A DNA stretch of 64,000 nt from Agarophyton chilense (Eukaryota; Rhodophyta; Florideophyceae; Gracilariales; Gracilariaceae): contig JARGXX010000095.1 of NCBI GenBank assembly GCA_030374765.1, positions 1,798,001-1,862,000 on the forward strand, written 5' to 3'. This document shows, in pieces, positions 42,451 to 53,831 of this stretch. How positions within the stretch are numbered: the first letter of the stretch is position 1; every line of letters begins with the position of its first letter. The position numbers were made by a program, and so were the translations under genes. The notes beneath the pieces are model-generated. The model did not search any database and was not told the origin of the DNA. It worked only from the letters and a program-made list of their open reading frames with translations.

Positions 42451-43170
42451 CTAATGACTGTTTTTCGCGGATTCAAATTCCATGAACTGTGAGAGTATAC
42501 TCCATACATGTTCCACACGTTCGTGCTCTGATACGTCTTCCTTGAAATTGAAAGGTATCACATCGTTCGTTTGAGGCTTGGTAAAAAACCCCTTAAATAC
42601 TTTCAGATCTCCGTCTTCTTTTATGTACGCTGCTGACAATAGCTTCAATACCTTTAGAGTAAACTCTTTAGTCGGGACTTCGAAATGCTCTTTCTGATAC
42701 ACGTGGCTGTTGAATTGTTCCAGTCGATGCATAGGTCGGTCGAGCTCTTTAATCTTTTCACGCAATTCTTTGTTCTGATCACTTTCTCTGACAAATGCAT
42801 CCAACAACTGTTTTTTTATATATTCAAGACTTTCGATTTCCTTTTGCTGTTCTTTTAACGACGATGTGTCGTCAACAGCTTCTTGGGCCTTCCTCGCGGC
42901 ATTAACCCAATGCTGATGGTCTTGTTCCAGCTTCTCAATATCTTCAGCCCTTTTGGAATCGGTGTCGTGCTTGATATCTCCCAATTTCAACATCTCTTCA
43001 GTTAATCTGACGTATTCTTCCTCATAGCTTGTAGTTTGTTGATCAAATCTGGCGTATGCATCATTCCAGATGTGTTTCTTTTCTGAATTCGCGCACTTTT
43101 CCACGAGTACTGAACTGCTCAATTCGTGTTCGTTCTCAGCTACCATTTCGCGATCACAAGCGCAATACAC
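42451..43170 (-). CDS. Coiled-coil protein with Spc24-like C-terminus (tentative)
   Basis: 239 residues, one exon. Residues 45-160 are predicted coiled coil (RLTEEMLKLGDIKHDTDSK, DIEKLEQDHQHW, KELREKIKEL). Residues 165-230 look like a small globular end (LKLLSAAYIKED, VFKGFF, DVIPFNFKEDVS, VEHVWSIL). Length, order, and the alternating strand pattern ending in an aromatic-containing helix resemble kinetochore Spc24, whose globular RWD end pairs with Spc25. Without a profile comparison this remains a guess, and other coiled-coil proteins are possible. The second Met (43146) is an equally good start. Confidence 0.55.
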   Translation of the reverse strand: MYCACDREMVAENEHELSSSVLVEKCANSEKKHIWNDAYARFDQQTTSYEEEYVRLTEEMLKLGDIKHDTDSKRAEDIEKLEQDHQHWVNAARKAQEAVDDTSSLKEQQKEIESLEYIKKQLLDAFVRESDQNKELREKIKELDRPMHRLEQFNSHVYQKEHFEVPTKEFTLKVLKLLSAAYIKEDGDLKVFKGFFTKPQTNDVIPFNFKEDVSEHERVEHVWSILSQFMEFESAKNSH

Positions 43171-44083
43171 GTAGACCTTTTAACCCTTTAAGCCCGTCGA
43201 TACAAAGAAGGCGGATGCAGATAGACGACAAAGCCAGTCTTTCACTTCTCTGGAGAGCGCCAAAGCCTACTCGTTTCTGAGATTATTAGGGATTGGCCTG
43301 ATCGTGCATTGGCCTTCCTTCTGAAGAACGTTCGTTTGGAGGGGACCGCTCTGCAGTTGTTCTCGAGATGGTATACTTGTTAAGCAGAGGTGGACGAGAT
43401 GATTTGTTGACAAGAGTGAAGATGTCTAACATACCTCAGATGAACACGTCAAAATCTCAACGTTCAGAAGATGAAGGCTAGACTTTTCAATTTGTGGATT
43501 TGAATTTTTGAAATTGACGCAGCATTGCTGTGTTTGCAGATTTGAAAGGGAGAATGAGAAAACTTGTTATTCGACCACTTGTTATTATGCTATTGGAAAC
43601 ATTGCATTTATCATTTGCATCCAGAAGCACAATTTCTGCTGTATGGCTAACAGTTATCGTATCTTTACAGGGCGGGGAGATTCTCATCATTGCAGAGCCG
43701 TCTGTCTGCGAGGCTGCGGAGCATCGCATCGCTGCTGTTGTACAGTGACGGTTTGACAGCGAGATCCAACGATCTACGAAAAGCAAAAAAACGCTCAAAT
43801 CATACCATTTTCGGTTTCCGGGAAGAAAGGGAGGTATTCGATCACTTTCCTCCTCAGAAGTGTCGGAAAACTCATTGAGGGCCTCAGCGTTCGGACCGAC
43901 GAGAATTTGGCTTCACTCGTCATTTTATGCTGTTTGTACGAAGGGAACAACGAGTAACCCTGTTCTTAGTCTCTTGCCCGCAATCTTGAGTCGCTTCTGT
44001 CCCGAACTGGGTTGAGATCGCGGGGCTGCGCCAGCCGTAGATAAGAAAACATTTACGACCTCTCACTCAAGCCAGAGCTGAAT
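43171..44083. other. Spacer; possible unresolved small exons
   Basis: Short frames (for example plus-strand GGEILIIAEPSVCEAAEHR at 43673-43747, preceded by a good acceptor CTTTACAG) hint at a spliced gene. I could not assemble a full frame and do not call it. Confidence 0.3.
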
Positions 44084-44470
44084 TTGGGAAAGACCATGGC
44101 CCACGGCGCACCATCCAGAACTATGAGCCAACCCCAAGCCCTGTTTGCGGCACCAAACTTTTTACAGCGTCAAACAATTTCAAGGCGAAGGTTAGTCCCG
44201 GCGATAACTTCTTTGGCTGAGAAATCTGAGTGTCCCGCATGTGGCCGAATAGATGGAGCGATCGCAGGCTGTGACGGAACTGGACGAATTGCAGGAGGTC
44301 TTGGCGCTGTTGTAAGCTGGTGGCCTATTAAGGCGTATAGGCCTTGTCCTGAATTCTTGAAAGCAAAGAAAACGTACAAAAGATCAGGGCAATCGCTCGA
44401 AGAAATTGCCTTCGGGAGAAAAGGGGCTGGTGATGATCTATCCATAGGGGAGAGGCTGAGTGGAAAGTGA
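44084..44470 (+). CDS. Small plastid CxxC protein
   Basis: 128 residues. The N-terminal 45 are basic, Ser-rich and contain LFAAPNFLQRQ, like a plastid transit peptide. The mature part has a DnaJ-zinc-finger-like CPACG...CDGTGRIAGG and then WWPIKAYRPCPEFLKAKKTY and SGQSLEEIAFGRKG. The combination of a CxxCxG-type half finger, AYRPCP and GQSLxEIAFGR occurs, to my knowledge, in a plant and algal plastid family of unknown function. The Met at 44123, just before the Phe-containing stretch, is an alternative start. The Cys residues could bind zinc or be redox active. Confidence 0.6.
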   Translation: MGKTMAHGAPSRTMSQPQALFAAPNFLQRQTISRRRLVPAITSLAEKSECPACGRIDGAIAGCDGTGRIAGGLGAVVSWWPIKAYRPCPEFLKAKKTYKRSGQSLEEIAFGRKGAGDDLSIGERLSGK

Positions 44471-44924
44471 AGTATTTTTGACGAACTTGTGCTCAATTTG
44501 GATCTATGATAGAGAAAGATGGATATGGAGGATTGCAAAGAAGTCCCCTGTCCTTCCTTCAGAATAGTACTGGTTGAGTTCCTGGGTTTGAAGCTACTGT
44601 TTCGTACATACATCTGGTTTGTCCTCCTTAGCACACTGACGGCTGGGCTCTGTCTTATGTCAGCGTGAGATTTACACACGGTCTTTTCCTTCGTAAATCC
44701 TATTCGAACCTGATCTTTATTCTTCGAGCCGAAATGCATGTCGTGTCCTGAGAACCGCAGAAGCAACTACAAGAAGCCCTTTGCAGGTCGATTGCAATGA
44801 CCGTAAACACGTTCGGCCCTGCATATTCCCGGATGAGAACAAGATGGAGAAATCGGTCACTCTCAGTGATGCGTTTCATCCGATCCCCATCCGACGGACA
44901 TCGGATTGAGCCCATTACCAGCAA

Positions 44925-45002
44925 TCCCGCAATGAACTGCATGACTGCCTCTTGTTTGCAATGCCATTGCAATCTAAAGAGCAAAACGTCATCTGATTGC
45001 AA

Positions 45003-45003
<1 letters not shown>
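44925..45003 (+). repeat. ATTGCAAT-rich dispersed repeat, copy 1
   Basis: Shares blocks with 46965-47072 in the same order: TCCCGCAATGAA(C/A)TGC, a CTCTT...TTGCAAT block and AAAACG(T/C)CATC followed by ATTGCAAT. It ends directly at the long C run. Confidence 0.55.

Positions 45004-45046
<43 letters not shown>
45004..45046 (+). repeat. C homopolymer of 43 bases
   Basis: An uninterrupted run of 43 C residues, by far the longest homopolymer in the window. Its exact length may be affected by sequencing. Confidence 0.85.
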
Positions 45047-45755
45047 ATGAGCCCATCACATCGCAATTCCTTCGTGTCAGTGGGACTTTGCGACCATTAG
45101 AAAGTTCAAAAAAACCTTGGCTACCCAGTACTCTGCAATCTACCCCCCAAGCCCACTGTTGAGAATTTCAAGTACTTCTTAAACCAGATTCATGTCCCAA
45201 ACCCGTTCTTTGGTACGCAGGAACACAATTGTGTCAAACGGGCAGACGCAACTTGGTAAGTATTGCGTTAAGGCTTTCCATCGTATTGAAACCTCTTCGA
45301 CAAGAAGCAATCCCTGAGTGCAATACCATCGATGGAACGCAAGCAGAGTCATTCTACGTTTGCGGTGGTCTCTCGTGATCAACAAACAGTACAGCTAATC
45401 ATGCTCGTGATATATTCCTCTCGGCATCGTTTAAAAAATGAAGCTTTAAAGACGGAACAGATTGAGTTGACAGGCGCAGGGCGGAGACCTCAATCGACGC
45501 CAGGATCCGTTTTTTAGTTCATATTGGATATACAATTGTATCGATAAAAGATTCCTTTGAACTTTTCTTTTCTCACGTGAGCCGTTGTATGGAAGACTGG
45601 AATTGTCCGCCCGTTCAATGTTAACGCAGTATTTTCAAGTCAACCTTGTTTAACAGAGGTCTCATGCTACTACGACCTTGGGTCCAGACTAGAAAACACG
45701 AAAGTGTACCAGAGACGGGCGAGAAAAAGATATGCACAAGTGAGCGTATTTCATC

Positions 45756-46499
45756 ATGAAACCATCTGAGACTGCACTCCAGTTCCACATAGCTGGCTCC
45801 AGTAGCGACAGTAAGAGGACGGCAAATGTTCGGGCTGGATGGGCTGCCTTGCTTCGAACTACATCCTGTGTCATCGAGTTTCATCGACCTCTCTGTCTAA
45901 AATGCGATGACGGGCGTCAAACGAGTTTACGCGCACTTTTACGATGTATGACATTCGTAGCGACTACTGCGCATGAATTTTCAAAAGTTGGGACTAGACA
46001 GGCGGATAACTTTGCTCTTTGTGATGCCAGGCCGTTAAACAACAACAACAGCATTAAAGTCAAAGTTCTCACCTTCGAGAGAGCAGATTGTCTCGCTAGA
46101 CTTGGTCACGGTCACTACAAAGCACATGAGGATTTGCAGCGCAGCATTCAAAACATCTCGAAATGTCTGAAGCAACTCAATACTTCTCTTCAAATCATAG
46201 AGGCATCAGAAGAAGACGAAACCATGAAGTATGCTATGGACTTAGCCGATTACGCTTATGAAGATGCAGCATCAGCACTCTGCGTCACCTGTGGCTTCAA
46301 GTGCGGGGGTGATTTCTCGCCGATGATTGAACATGTGAAGCGCATTCATATGAACCGTAACCCGGATGAAGAAGCCGACCGTTTGAATGAATTTGTTAAG
46401 AGCAACGCTTGGCGTGTATGTGGAATGTGCGCAACAGCTTTTCTGGATTCCGAAGATTTGGTGGAGCACCGGAGAAAGTTCCATAATGCCACCGAGTGA
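45756..46499 (+). CDS. Two-finger C2H2 zinc-finger protein, N-terminus uncertain
   Basis: The convincing part runs from about 46080 to the stop: a charged helical segment (HEDLQRSIQNISKCLKQL, ASEEDETMKYAMDLADYAYE), then two C2H2-type fingers, CVTCGFKCGGDFSPMIEHVKRIH and WRVCGMCATAFLDSEDLVEHRRKFH (shown in pieces; spacing Cys-x2-Cys ... His-x4-His). The first 100 codons have weak protein character and may include an intron, since a good acceptor (GTGATGCCAG) ends near 46031. Function unknown. Two fingers with the Asp/Glu-rich helix could bind RNA or protein as well as DNA. Confidence 0.6.
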   Translation: MKPSETALQFHIAGSSSDSKRTANVRAGWAALLRTTSCVIEFHRPLCLKCDDGRQTSLRALLRCMTFVATTAHEFSKVGTRQADNFALCDARPLNNNNSIKVKVLTFERADCLARLGHGHYKAHEDLQRSIQNISKCLKQLNTSLQIIEASEEDETMKYAMDLADYAYEDAASALCVTCGFKCGGDFSPMIEHVKRIHMNRNPDEEADRLNEFVKSNAWRVCGMCATAFLDSEDLVEHRRKFHNATE

Positions 46500-48662
46500 A
46501 GCCAATTGTTTTGTACAAAAACCTTCCTTTTACGCGATTTTCGACGCTGTAGAAGAAGTGCAAAAATAGTATGTGTTTTCTTCACTCTATAGCTGTTAGC
46601 AATCCTAACCTTTACCTCTTCCTATCACGTTGTTGTGAATTATAACTTACTACGAGCGTATTTCGTTCATTTTTTGCACGCAATGAGTTTGTCGAAGTAT
46701 AATTTCCTGTGCCTACAAATCTTTTTCAAACAAGCTACAGCATAAACGAATAATTTCAGTTGCGTTACGTTCAATGAGATATTTGGTGGGAAAGTCGGAT
46801 CCAGGGTGTAATATCAATGACTTCAGCATTCATTATCAGTGCTCCATTGCTCTTCATACAGACAGTGAGTATAAAAAGCGATTTGTTCCCTTCGGACAAC
46901 CGACCCCCCGGCTACCGATGGGCGTGTAACAGATTCGACGGATGCGTTGCCCAGTTTTTATCCCGCAATGAATTGCGGATACTATCCTGCTCTTCATTCC
47001 AATTGCAATTTCTACCCTGAAATCGCCATGAGATTGCAGTCTCTCAGTAAAACGCCATCATATTGCAATATCCTTTTTTATAACGATACAGCCAGAACGT
47101 GTGTTTTACAGCATTAAAAGTCGCTGCAGGACTACAACTTTGCAACTATAGTTCTTAGTAGCATTGTGATAGAGAACGGCCGGACTATTGGACGTGAATC
47201 TGATGCCACGGTCAAAAACCCATCGGTTGCACCCGATGGGTTGCTCTATTGGAATCTGAATGGAAGTTTGATCGGAATAGGACCATCTAATTGCAACCCT
47301 TACGCAGGTGAGCAATCCTGATTACAATTCTGGGATTGCCATCAGATGGAAAACCAATCGATTCCAACATACCCCGGGCTACTGACATTTATCCATTATT
47401 CGTTTCTGTTTCAACACTTTCATCAGCTTATAAGGTCATTGTGGGAATGGATACATGCGGCTTTGTAGAAAAATTGGGTGTCCGCTTCGGTTTTTTGAAG
47501 CACAGTGAGGAAGAGAAGCAAATCTTTGTTGTTCTGAAGTGCTCTGGGTTGAAGAATCACAATGAAAGGCACTTCAATATATTTCCTTGGCAGAGAAGAG
47601 ACCCCAATCTATCTGTGAAGCTACGAAAGGGCTTGCGGAAATCCTGTCGCCGAATTGAGTTTGTTTCTTACATTTTTGATCCGCTAAAACCGAACTACGC
47701 GACCAAGGTTGATGGTATTTGAACAGGACACACGAAAATTAAGACGAATGCGACTTTGAAAGAGAAGTTCACAACCAAATAGAATCGATGTTTGCTGAGG
47801 AAAAGAGGAGTGTAATATAACTGCAGTCCGTTACAGGGAACCTGCATACTAGGGCTCGACCTGCTCAGTCTTCGTATTGTGACTCAGTATAGGCTTCAGT
47901 TTTCAAACGTATCGAGCTTCCAGTCAGAACATTTACTGTTAATGGGTTTCCTCTTCTGATGCGGAGTGGTGAGCTGATGCGCAATCGTGTGCAAGAAAAA
48001 GAAGAGAGCTTGAAACACAGGCCTCTTTTCTTTTTTTTGACAAGTGTCCGTCTTTCCGACTTTTTGCCACCATCCGTCGACGCATTGCAGCTATTTAAGG
48101 TTTTGGACCTAGCAGACAGCGCAGTCAATGCCGGAATTGAAAGCGGCTCACTACATTGAATAAAACCGACATTACTGGTGCTGGTTGAGGTAATGGTTGA
48201 CAGTTACATGAACAACACCTTGTGCTCGAGCCCCAACAGGACGCTATGATATTCTGAGATCAGGTTTTGTGCTTCTCCTCAACAGGCTAAAATATACTTT
48301 AGTGTCAAACTTTGACGAATATGAAAGACAAAGAAGCTCTAGCCAAAAGAGCGATTCGCAGGTCGCTGAGGTCATTTCGATGAATGCATTAGAATGCCAG
48401 AATGCATCCAGATACACGTGGACACCCATAAGTCTTTCCTTAATCCGTCCAACAGAGAGCCAATCACAGACGAGAAAGGACGTGCCGCCGAACATGGCCG
48501 CCGTCCTGTCGAAGACCAGAACGAAAGTTGCCATGGCGCAGCTGCACGATCCGTACAAAGGTACCAAGCAGCTACACAGTCAACGGGAGTTGTGAGATCG
48601 CAACCAGTGTGAGCCCTTTTCTTGTGCGGGAAATTGGTGCAGGTTGACGACGGCTACTCACC
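46500..48662. other. Spacer with repeat; one unassigned frame
   Basis: Includes the second ATTGCAAT-rich repeat region. A 128-codon frame (47336-47722, reading VGMDTCGFVEKLGVRFGFLK and SVKLRKGLRKSCRRIEFVSY) has fair composition but no family match and starts inside the repeat. A minus-strand basic frame (47865-48128) is similar. Neither is called as a gene. Confidence 0.35.
46965..47345 (+). repeat. ATTGCAAT-rich dispersed repeat, copy 2 (longer)
   Basis: Contains the blocks shared with 44925-45003. A loosely repeated unit close to GCCATC-n-GATTGCAAT recurs every 25 to 40 bases (about 47001, 47031, 47061) and again near 47290 and 47335. It could be a degenerate satellite or a small non-autonomous element. 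Confidence 0.5.
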
Positions 48663-51600
48663 ATGGCGAGGCGTGGAAACAGGATGTACGGAGGCGGCTA
48701 CTCCCGCTGGGACCGTCGCGACGTTGGTCTCAAGCCAGAGAACGCCTTAAGTCGCGTTGCGCGTAAGTTTTAACTCAGAAATTGAGGCGCCGTTGCTTTC
48801 GACTCGGATCATTTCATTCATTTGGCCTCCATACGGCTCGCCTTCGTTCACCCTGATACTAACTACCCGTTCAATTCTGTTTTGTGTTCAACATTTACAG
48901 AACTTGTTGAAGTTGGCGAGGTTTCAGATGCAAACCAGGCCCTTTATGATATTATTACCGACAATCAAACTCGACGACGCCAATGGAGCAAGACATACGA
49001 GGCCATCATGATGAAGCTCATGGAGCTCAGTGTCGAGCTTCGCAAGCCGGCTATGGTTAAGGAAGCGTTACATAAGTACCGAGCTATGTGCATGCAGTCC
49101 AATGTATCTTCCTTAGAAGACGTCGTCAGATTCCTTGTTGATCTCGCAGAGAAGCGCACAGAAGAAGCGCGCAAGTCAGTCGACGAGGCAATTTTGGAGA
49201 AAGCAGAGGATCTTGAGGACGAGGCAATGGAGACCCCAGAGACTTTGCTCCTCGAAGCAGCGGGAAATGCGTTAACCAAAGAACGAATCGACCGTCAACA
49301 GGTCGTTCCATGGATGCGTTTCCTTTGGGAGGTGTATCGCGTCGTTGTCGACATTGTCAAGTCACACAACAAACTTGAGGTGTGCTATCACAACATGTCG
49401 GTGAAAGCCTTCAAGTTTTGCCTGAAATACAAACGATTCATGGAGTTCAGAAGGTTATGCGATATGCTCAGACAGCATTTGAACCAGCTCATAAACAACA
49501 CCAGAAACTCACCGAACGACGTGAAGATAACCGATGCCGAGACACTTCAAAAATTCATGGAAACTCGTTTCATTCAGCTCTCCTCAGCAGTAACATTGGA
49601 GCATTGGCAAGAGGCATACCGCACGATCGAAGATATACATCTTATTATGACTATGGGAAAAACCAAAGCGAGGCCGCAGCACATGAGTATCTATTATGAC
49701 AAGTTAATGCAAGTGTTTTGGGTTTCTGGAAACTATCTATACCATGCACATGCTCTCTACAAGCTTTACACTCTCTCCGTGAAGCAAAATCGAAATTTAT
49801 CCGCCGAGGACGCACAAACAATGGCATCGAGACTTGTATTAGCAGCATTGTCTATTCCGGTTTATGATGATCGATCAGCAGTCTTGTCTGAATCTTACGG
49901 AGTGATTACAGATGTTCTCGGTTCCCCGACTAACGAAAATGCCGCTCGTCATGCTCGAATGGGAGCCCTTCTTGGATATTCATCTGCTGCTCGAAGAGGT
50001 TCATTAATTTCCGAGCTGTTGGCGAGAGGGGTAGGTGCAGCATGCCACCCGGAACTTCGGGATCTACACAATCTCCTCGAAGGTGAAATGGCACCTTTGC
50101 AATTTTCGAACCGTTTCAAGAAGATACTGGATTTTGTGGAATCCAAGGGCATCTTGAAGGAATATGCCGCTCCGCTTCGTCGTGCAGCGATCTTCAGACT
50201 TCTCGAACAGCTAGGCCGAGTATATGATGTAATGCGACTGGATCACATGAAGCAGGTTGCAGATTTCGCCGAGTACACTGAGGTTGAAGAAACAGCCCTC
50301 ATGGCATTGAAGACGAGATCACTTGCGGTGAGGTTTGATTACCAAAATCAATGCCTTCGGTTCGAAAGCGAGTTGTTCTCAACAGATGGGATGCGAACGC
50401 AACTCGGCCGACTTGCCCGCCGAATGGCTCTCACATCTAAAATGCTGATGGAGAGTGCAAGAAAATCCGCCGAAAGCGCCTCTGATCAGGAGGTCATTGC
50501 ACTGGCACTGGAGAAAGAGAAGAAGGTGGCTCTGCGTAGACGAATGGCGATCGCGAAGGCCAAGGCGGGGCTACCCGATGAGGAGAGGAATATTTTGCGG
50601 CGTCGGGAGATCATTGAACGTCGCAAAGAGGAAGCAGAAAGACGAATGGCAGAAGCTGTCAAACAGAAGAAGCTTGCTGCTGCTCGCGAGGTTGCACTAG
50701 CTGAACAACGTCGTAAGCAAGAGGAAGCCAAACGCCGCCATGACGAAATTCGTAAACAGGCAGAAGCTCCAATGGAGAGCTTGTTTGTGAACTCTACCCC
50801 TCGAGGTGGTGTCGTTGGTGGAGAGACGGAAGAGGACGCTGAAAGGGAGGCCCGGATGACTAAAGAGAAGGAGAAAGAACTCAAAGAGCATGCTGAGATG
50901 AAGAAGAGAATTTTACAGTTGGCCACGCACCTCAATCACATGCAGCGTGCCACGCGAGAAGAAGAGTGGCCGTTACTGATTGAAGCTCATGAGAAGGAGG
51001 CTACAGACTTGTCAAAGCTAACGGAAGAAATTGGAGCCCGTGAGCTCGAAGAAGCGAAGAAGAATCATGCCAGGGCTCTCGAAGATAAGGGTCGAACGAA
51101 TCGCATCATGCCTGTCCTTGAACTGTACATGTCAGATCTAATGACGAGGGTTGATGAAGACTTCGAATCCTGGGCGAGAAAAGAAAAAGAACGCGCCGAC
51201 GCCCAAGCTGCTCGGGAAGCGCAGCAGGCTGCTATTCGCGATGCAGAAGCGACTCGCGAACGTGAGCAGCGAGAGGAAGAAGAACGAACGGCTCGGGAGA
51301 AGGTAGAAGCTGAGGAGAGAGAGGCTGCCGAGGCTGAAAACAAAGCACGGGAAGCTGCTATGCAAGAGGTGGCAGAAAGGAAGAAGGCTGCAGCCCCCAC
51401 CGGGAAGTATATCCCGGCTTACCGCCGAAACAAACCCGCTCATGGATTAGAAACTGCTCCTACTCGAAGCACGAGTGTGTCGAATGCGCCTCTATCTGCG
51501 CGAAGCCGTCCCACGCCTCCGGGCTCCAGAGCGTTGGAGAGACCGACTGGTCCTGGAGGTCTAACCCTTGCTCAGAGACTAACACAGAAGCAATCTGCTC

Positions 51601-51953
51601 TAACGCCGGGAAGTACGCGCTCTTCTGAAAGACCGACCAGCACTCCTGGACTAAGCCAGCATCTAGAAAAGCCTATGGCGCGAAGTTCGCTGGCACTGAG
51701 GCAGGCTCAAAGGCCGAGTAGCTTCTCTCAATCTGATCGACCGGGCGATAAACCGAGGGGTCTAGCCGCTCTGTCGAGCAGAACGATTGGGGAAGGGAAG
51801 CCAACTGGCCCTTCGATGACAGGGTTACGACCCACTTCCACTGCGGGAAATGCCGCGGGTTCTGTCCCGCCAAACACAAATGACAGCTCTATGCCCCCAT
51901 TGCGGAGGCTACGTTTGAAATCTAAGTTACAAGGCAAGTCTTCAAACCCGTAG
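48663..51953 (+). CDS. EIF3A: Translation initiation factor eIF3 subunit a (two exons)
   Basis: The scaffold subunit of eIF3, binding the 40S ribosome. Exon 1 is 48663-48762, intron 138 bases (GTAAGT...TTTACAG), exon 2 48901-51953, 1050 residues. The N-terminus (MARRGNRMYGGGYSRW, LKPENALSRVAQLVEVGE) carries the conserved KPENAL segment. A long helical repeat region leads to the PCI domain at about 365-520 (FSNRFKKILDFVESKGIL, AAIFRLLEQLGRVYDVM). Residues 580-910 are a very long charged helix rich in Glu, Arg, Lys and Ala, the spectrin-like region that binds eIF3b and eIF3g/i. The tail is Pro/Ser/Arg-rich and disordered, with loose repeats such as ERPTGPG. Length is within the family range. 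Convergent with the GRAM-domain gene, 188 bases away. Confidence 0.95.
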
Positions 51954-52141
51954 CCATGCAAAGAATCTTTAATCTACGGGCGCACAATAAATTGTCTCAT
52001 GACGTCATTGAGAAGTTACATCTAGTCATGTGGGTTAGGCCAACGCGCTAGGCTATCTGACGCTTTCAGATCGTGCCTGACTACTTGTCACTAGTGCGTT
52101 CTGTGCAATTCATTTTTATACATGTTAGGTCTCATTGACAT

Positions 52142-53176
52142 CTATCCTCGGTTTATCATTTCCTTGATAAGAGCAAGGCGAAAGCTCATCATTCTTACCG
52201 ACGAAAGGATTCCATACGTTGTGATGAGAAGGAACGAGGTCGCCAAGAAGAAAAAAACCCCCTCCGAGGATCTAAAGGACAGTACATGCTCAATAATAGC
52301 ACTTACATCGGGAATAGGAACAGAAAGTGTCATCTCCACCATCTGCGATGAGAAATCCGTGGCAAAGGCGAACCCTTTGGCAGGGATACTGGGTTGAACC
52401 TCACTCTCTGACGGCTTGACAGCGATGGATGGAGACGAGGGGGGTTTCGAACTGGGGACGCTTTGAACGACCTGATCACTGGTGCCTAAAGTTGAGTTGT
52501 GAGCCGAGGCATCACTCTTCTTCCTTCGCCTGCCAAGACGCAGGGGCAATCTCTCTGAGGAGCCAGCTGACCTTGATGCAATGACTATGTGTGATGAAGG
52601 ATTGCGATGAGGAGAACTGCTCGGAACTTGGGTGTGTGTAGCATTGTCTTGGTTTGAACCACTGTCCGTTCGCTCCGTGGCAGGGTCGGAAGCTAGGCGC
52701 CCCAACGCTTCCTTGACAATACGCTTTGGGCGACGAAGGCGACCAAGCTTCTGATTTAGAAGCTTGATAAGCCTTTGCTGGTGATGAGCGCTCGTCATGA
52801 TCATTAAATAGTCAGGGCCCCGTCGGCACTTAATAAGCACTCCGTGAGGCAAGAGTCGCTTGAAGCAACCCGCGCGACGCGCATGATGGATCTCCGACAG
52901 CTTGATCGTGACGTCGGCATCTTCCGGTGTGACGTTTAGATATTTTGCGGTGAAGAGCAGTTTTGCTTCGGTGATTGTGAGAAGGCCTACATTGAGACCT
53001 TGCGGACGACGAGTCTTTCGCAAACAAGAGACGCGAAAGGTCACGATTGGGGGCTTGGAGGGAGAGGGCGGAAGTGTGAGTGGCGGCAAAGGCTGTGCAG
53101 AGTGGGGGTGGGACGACGAAGAGGAGGCAGCTGGCTCCGGCGTTTGGGAAGAACTGTTGGGACGCACAATCTTCAT
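52142..53176 (-). CDS. GRAM-domain protein with C-terminal membrane anchor
   Basis: 344 residues, one exon. After a Ser/Pro-rich start, residues 43-145 form a PH-like GRAM domain (TFRVSCLRKTRRPQGLNVGLL, TAKYLN, HGVLIKCRRGPDYLMIMTS, then a final helix). The middle is Ser/Pro-rich and disordered. The end has a hydrophobic segment (GVFFFLATSFLLITTYGILSS) and a short basic tail. This resembles GRAMD/Aster-type contact-site proteins but lacks a StART-like sterol domain, so lipid transfer is not implied. GRAM domains bind phosphoinositides or acidic membranes, and a tethering role is inferred. A GTAAGT near the C-terminal end would give an implausibly short intron and is ignored. Confidence 0.7.
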   Translation of the reverse strand: MKIVRPNSSSQTPEPAASSSSSHPHSAQPLPPLTLPPSPSKPPIVTFRVSCLRKTRRPQGLNVGLLTITEAKLLFTAKYLNVTPEDADVTIKLSEIHHARRAGCFKRLLPHGVLIKCRRGPDYLMIMTSAHHQQRLIKLLNQKLGRLRRPKRIVKEALGRLASDPATERTDSGSNQDNATHTQVPSSSPHRNPSSHIVIASRSAGSSERLPLRLGRRRKKSDASAHNSTLGTSDQVVQSVPSSKPPSSPSIAVKPSESEVQPSIPAKGFAFATDFSSQMVEMTLSVPIPDVSAIIEHVLSFRSSEGVFFFLATSFLLITTYGILSSVRMMSFRLALIKEMINRG

Positions 53177-53831
53177 GGTTGACGTAGGCTGGCGAAAGAT
53201 GGCGAGAGCAAAGGGAGTGGGGATGATGACGAGTTGCTAACTTTAAGAACTGCGTGAAGCCAAGAGGGTTTCGTAGCTATGGGTGCACGAGATTGCGATG
53301 CTGGGACAAGTTTCCTTTTCGGGGTTGAGCGGGGGTGGTACGCAGCCAACGCGCGGTTGACGTGAGAAACCACGGTAAGCGGCGGCGGGTACAGGGGTAC
53401 TGCAATCGGAAAACGCACCAACAACAGCACTGCGTTCTGCGTGTGCAATGTGTGCTCAGCGCTGTGTAGAGCGCAACGCCACCTCATGTGGAGATTTTGT
53501 GTTGTGACCGTTTCACACTCAGCGATATTTCACGCGCTGCAATGCAAAGTGAGCCAGCAGTGCTCCCTCAAAGAATACAACAGCTCTCCATGTGCAATAC
53601 ACGACTGCCACCTATCACTATGCCGCCTGCGCTTGCATACTAAGAGCATACCCACCGGTGTGAGCAAATAAGCAACTAATTGCTCCAGTTGTATGTCTTT
53701 CATTGGGCACGGCTAAATTTGGTCATTTGCCAATTTGGTGAATTTCATGATTTCTCACCGGTTCAGCCCTTCAACTCCAAACAGCCCTCTCTCATACTGC
53801 AGAGTACGATATTCTCAAGGGTATCATCATC
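53177..53831. other. Spacer between gene island and repeat DNA
   Basis: Upstream region of the GRAM gene, then the left flank of the Harbinger relic. No coding frame with family features. Confidence 0.4.

Larger units (their letters stand above)
44471..45755. other. Repeat-bearing spacer, no gene
   Basis: Contains a copy of an ATTGCAAT-rich repeat (44925-45003) and the C homopolymer (both listed separately). No family-like frame on either strand. Confidence 0.45.

Noticed and set aside
52280-52320. GTAAGT donor near the C-terminal end of the GRAM gene
   Set aside because: The only near acceptor would give a 35-base intron and destroy the membrane segment. Unspliced reading is better.
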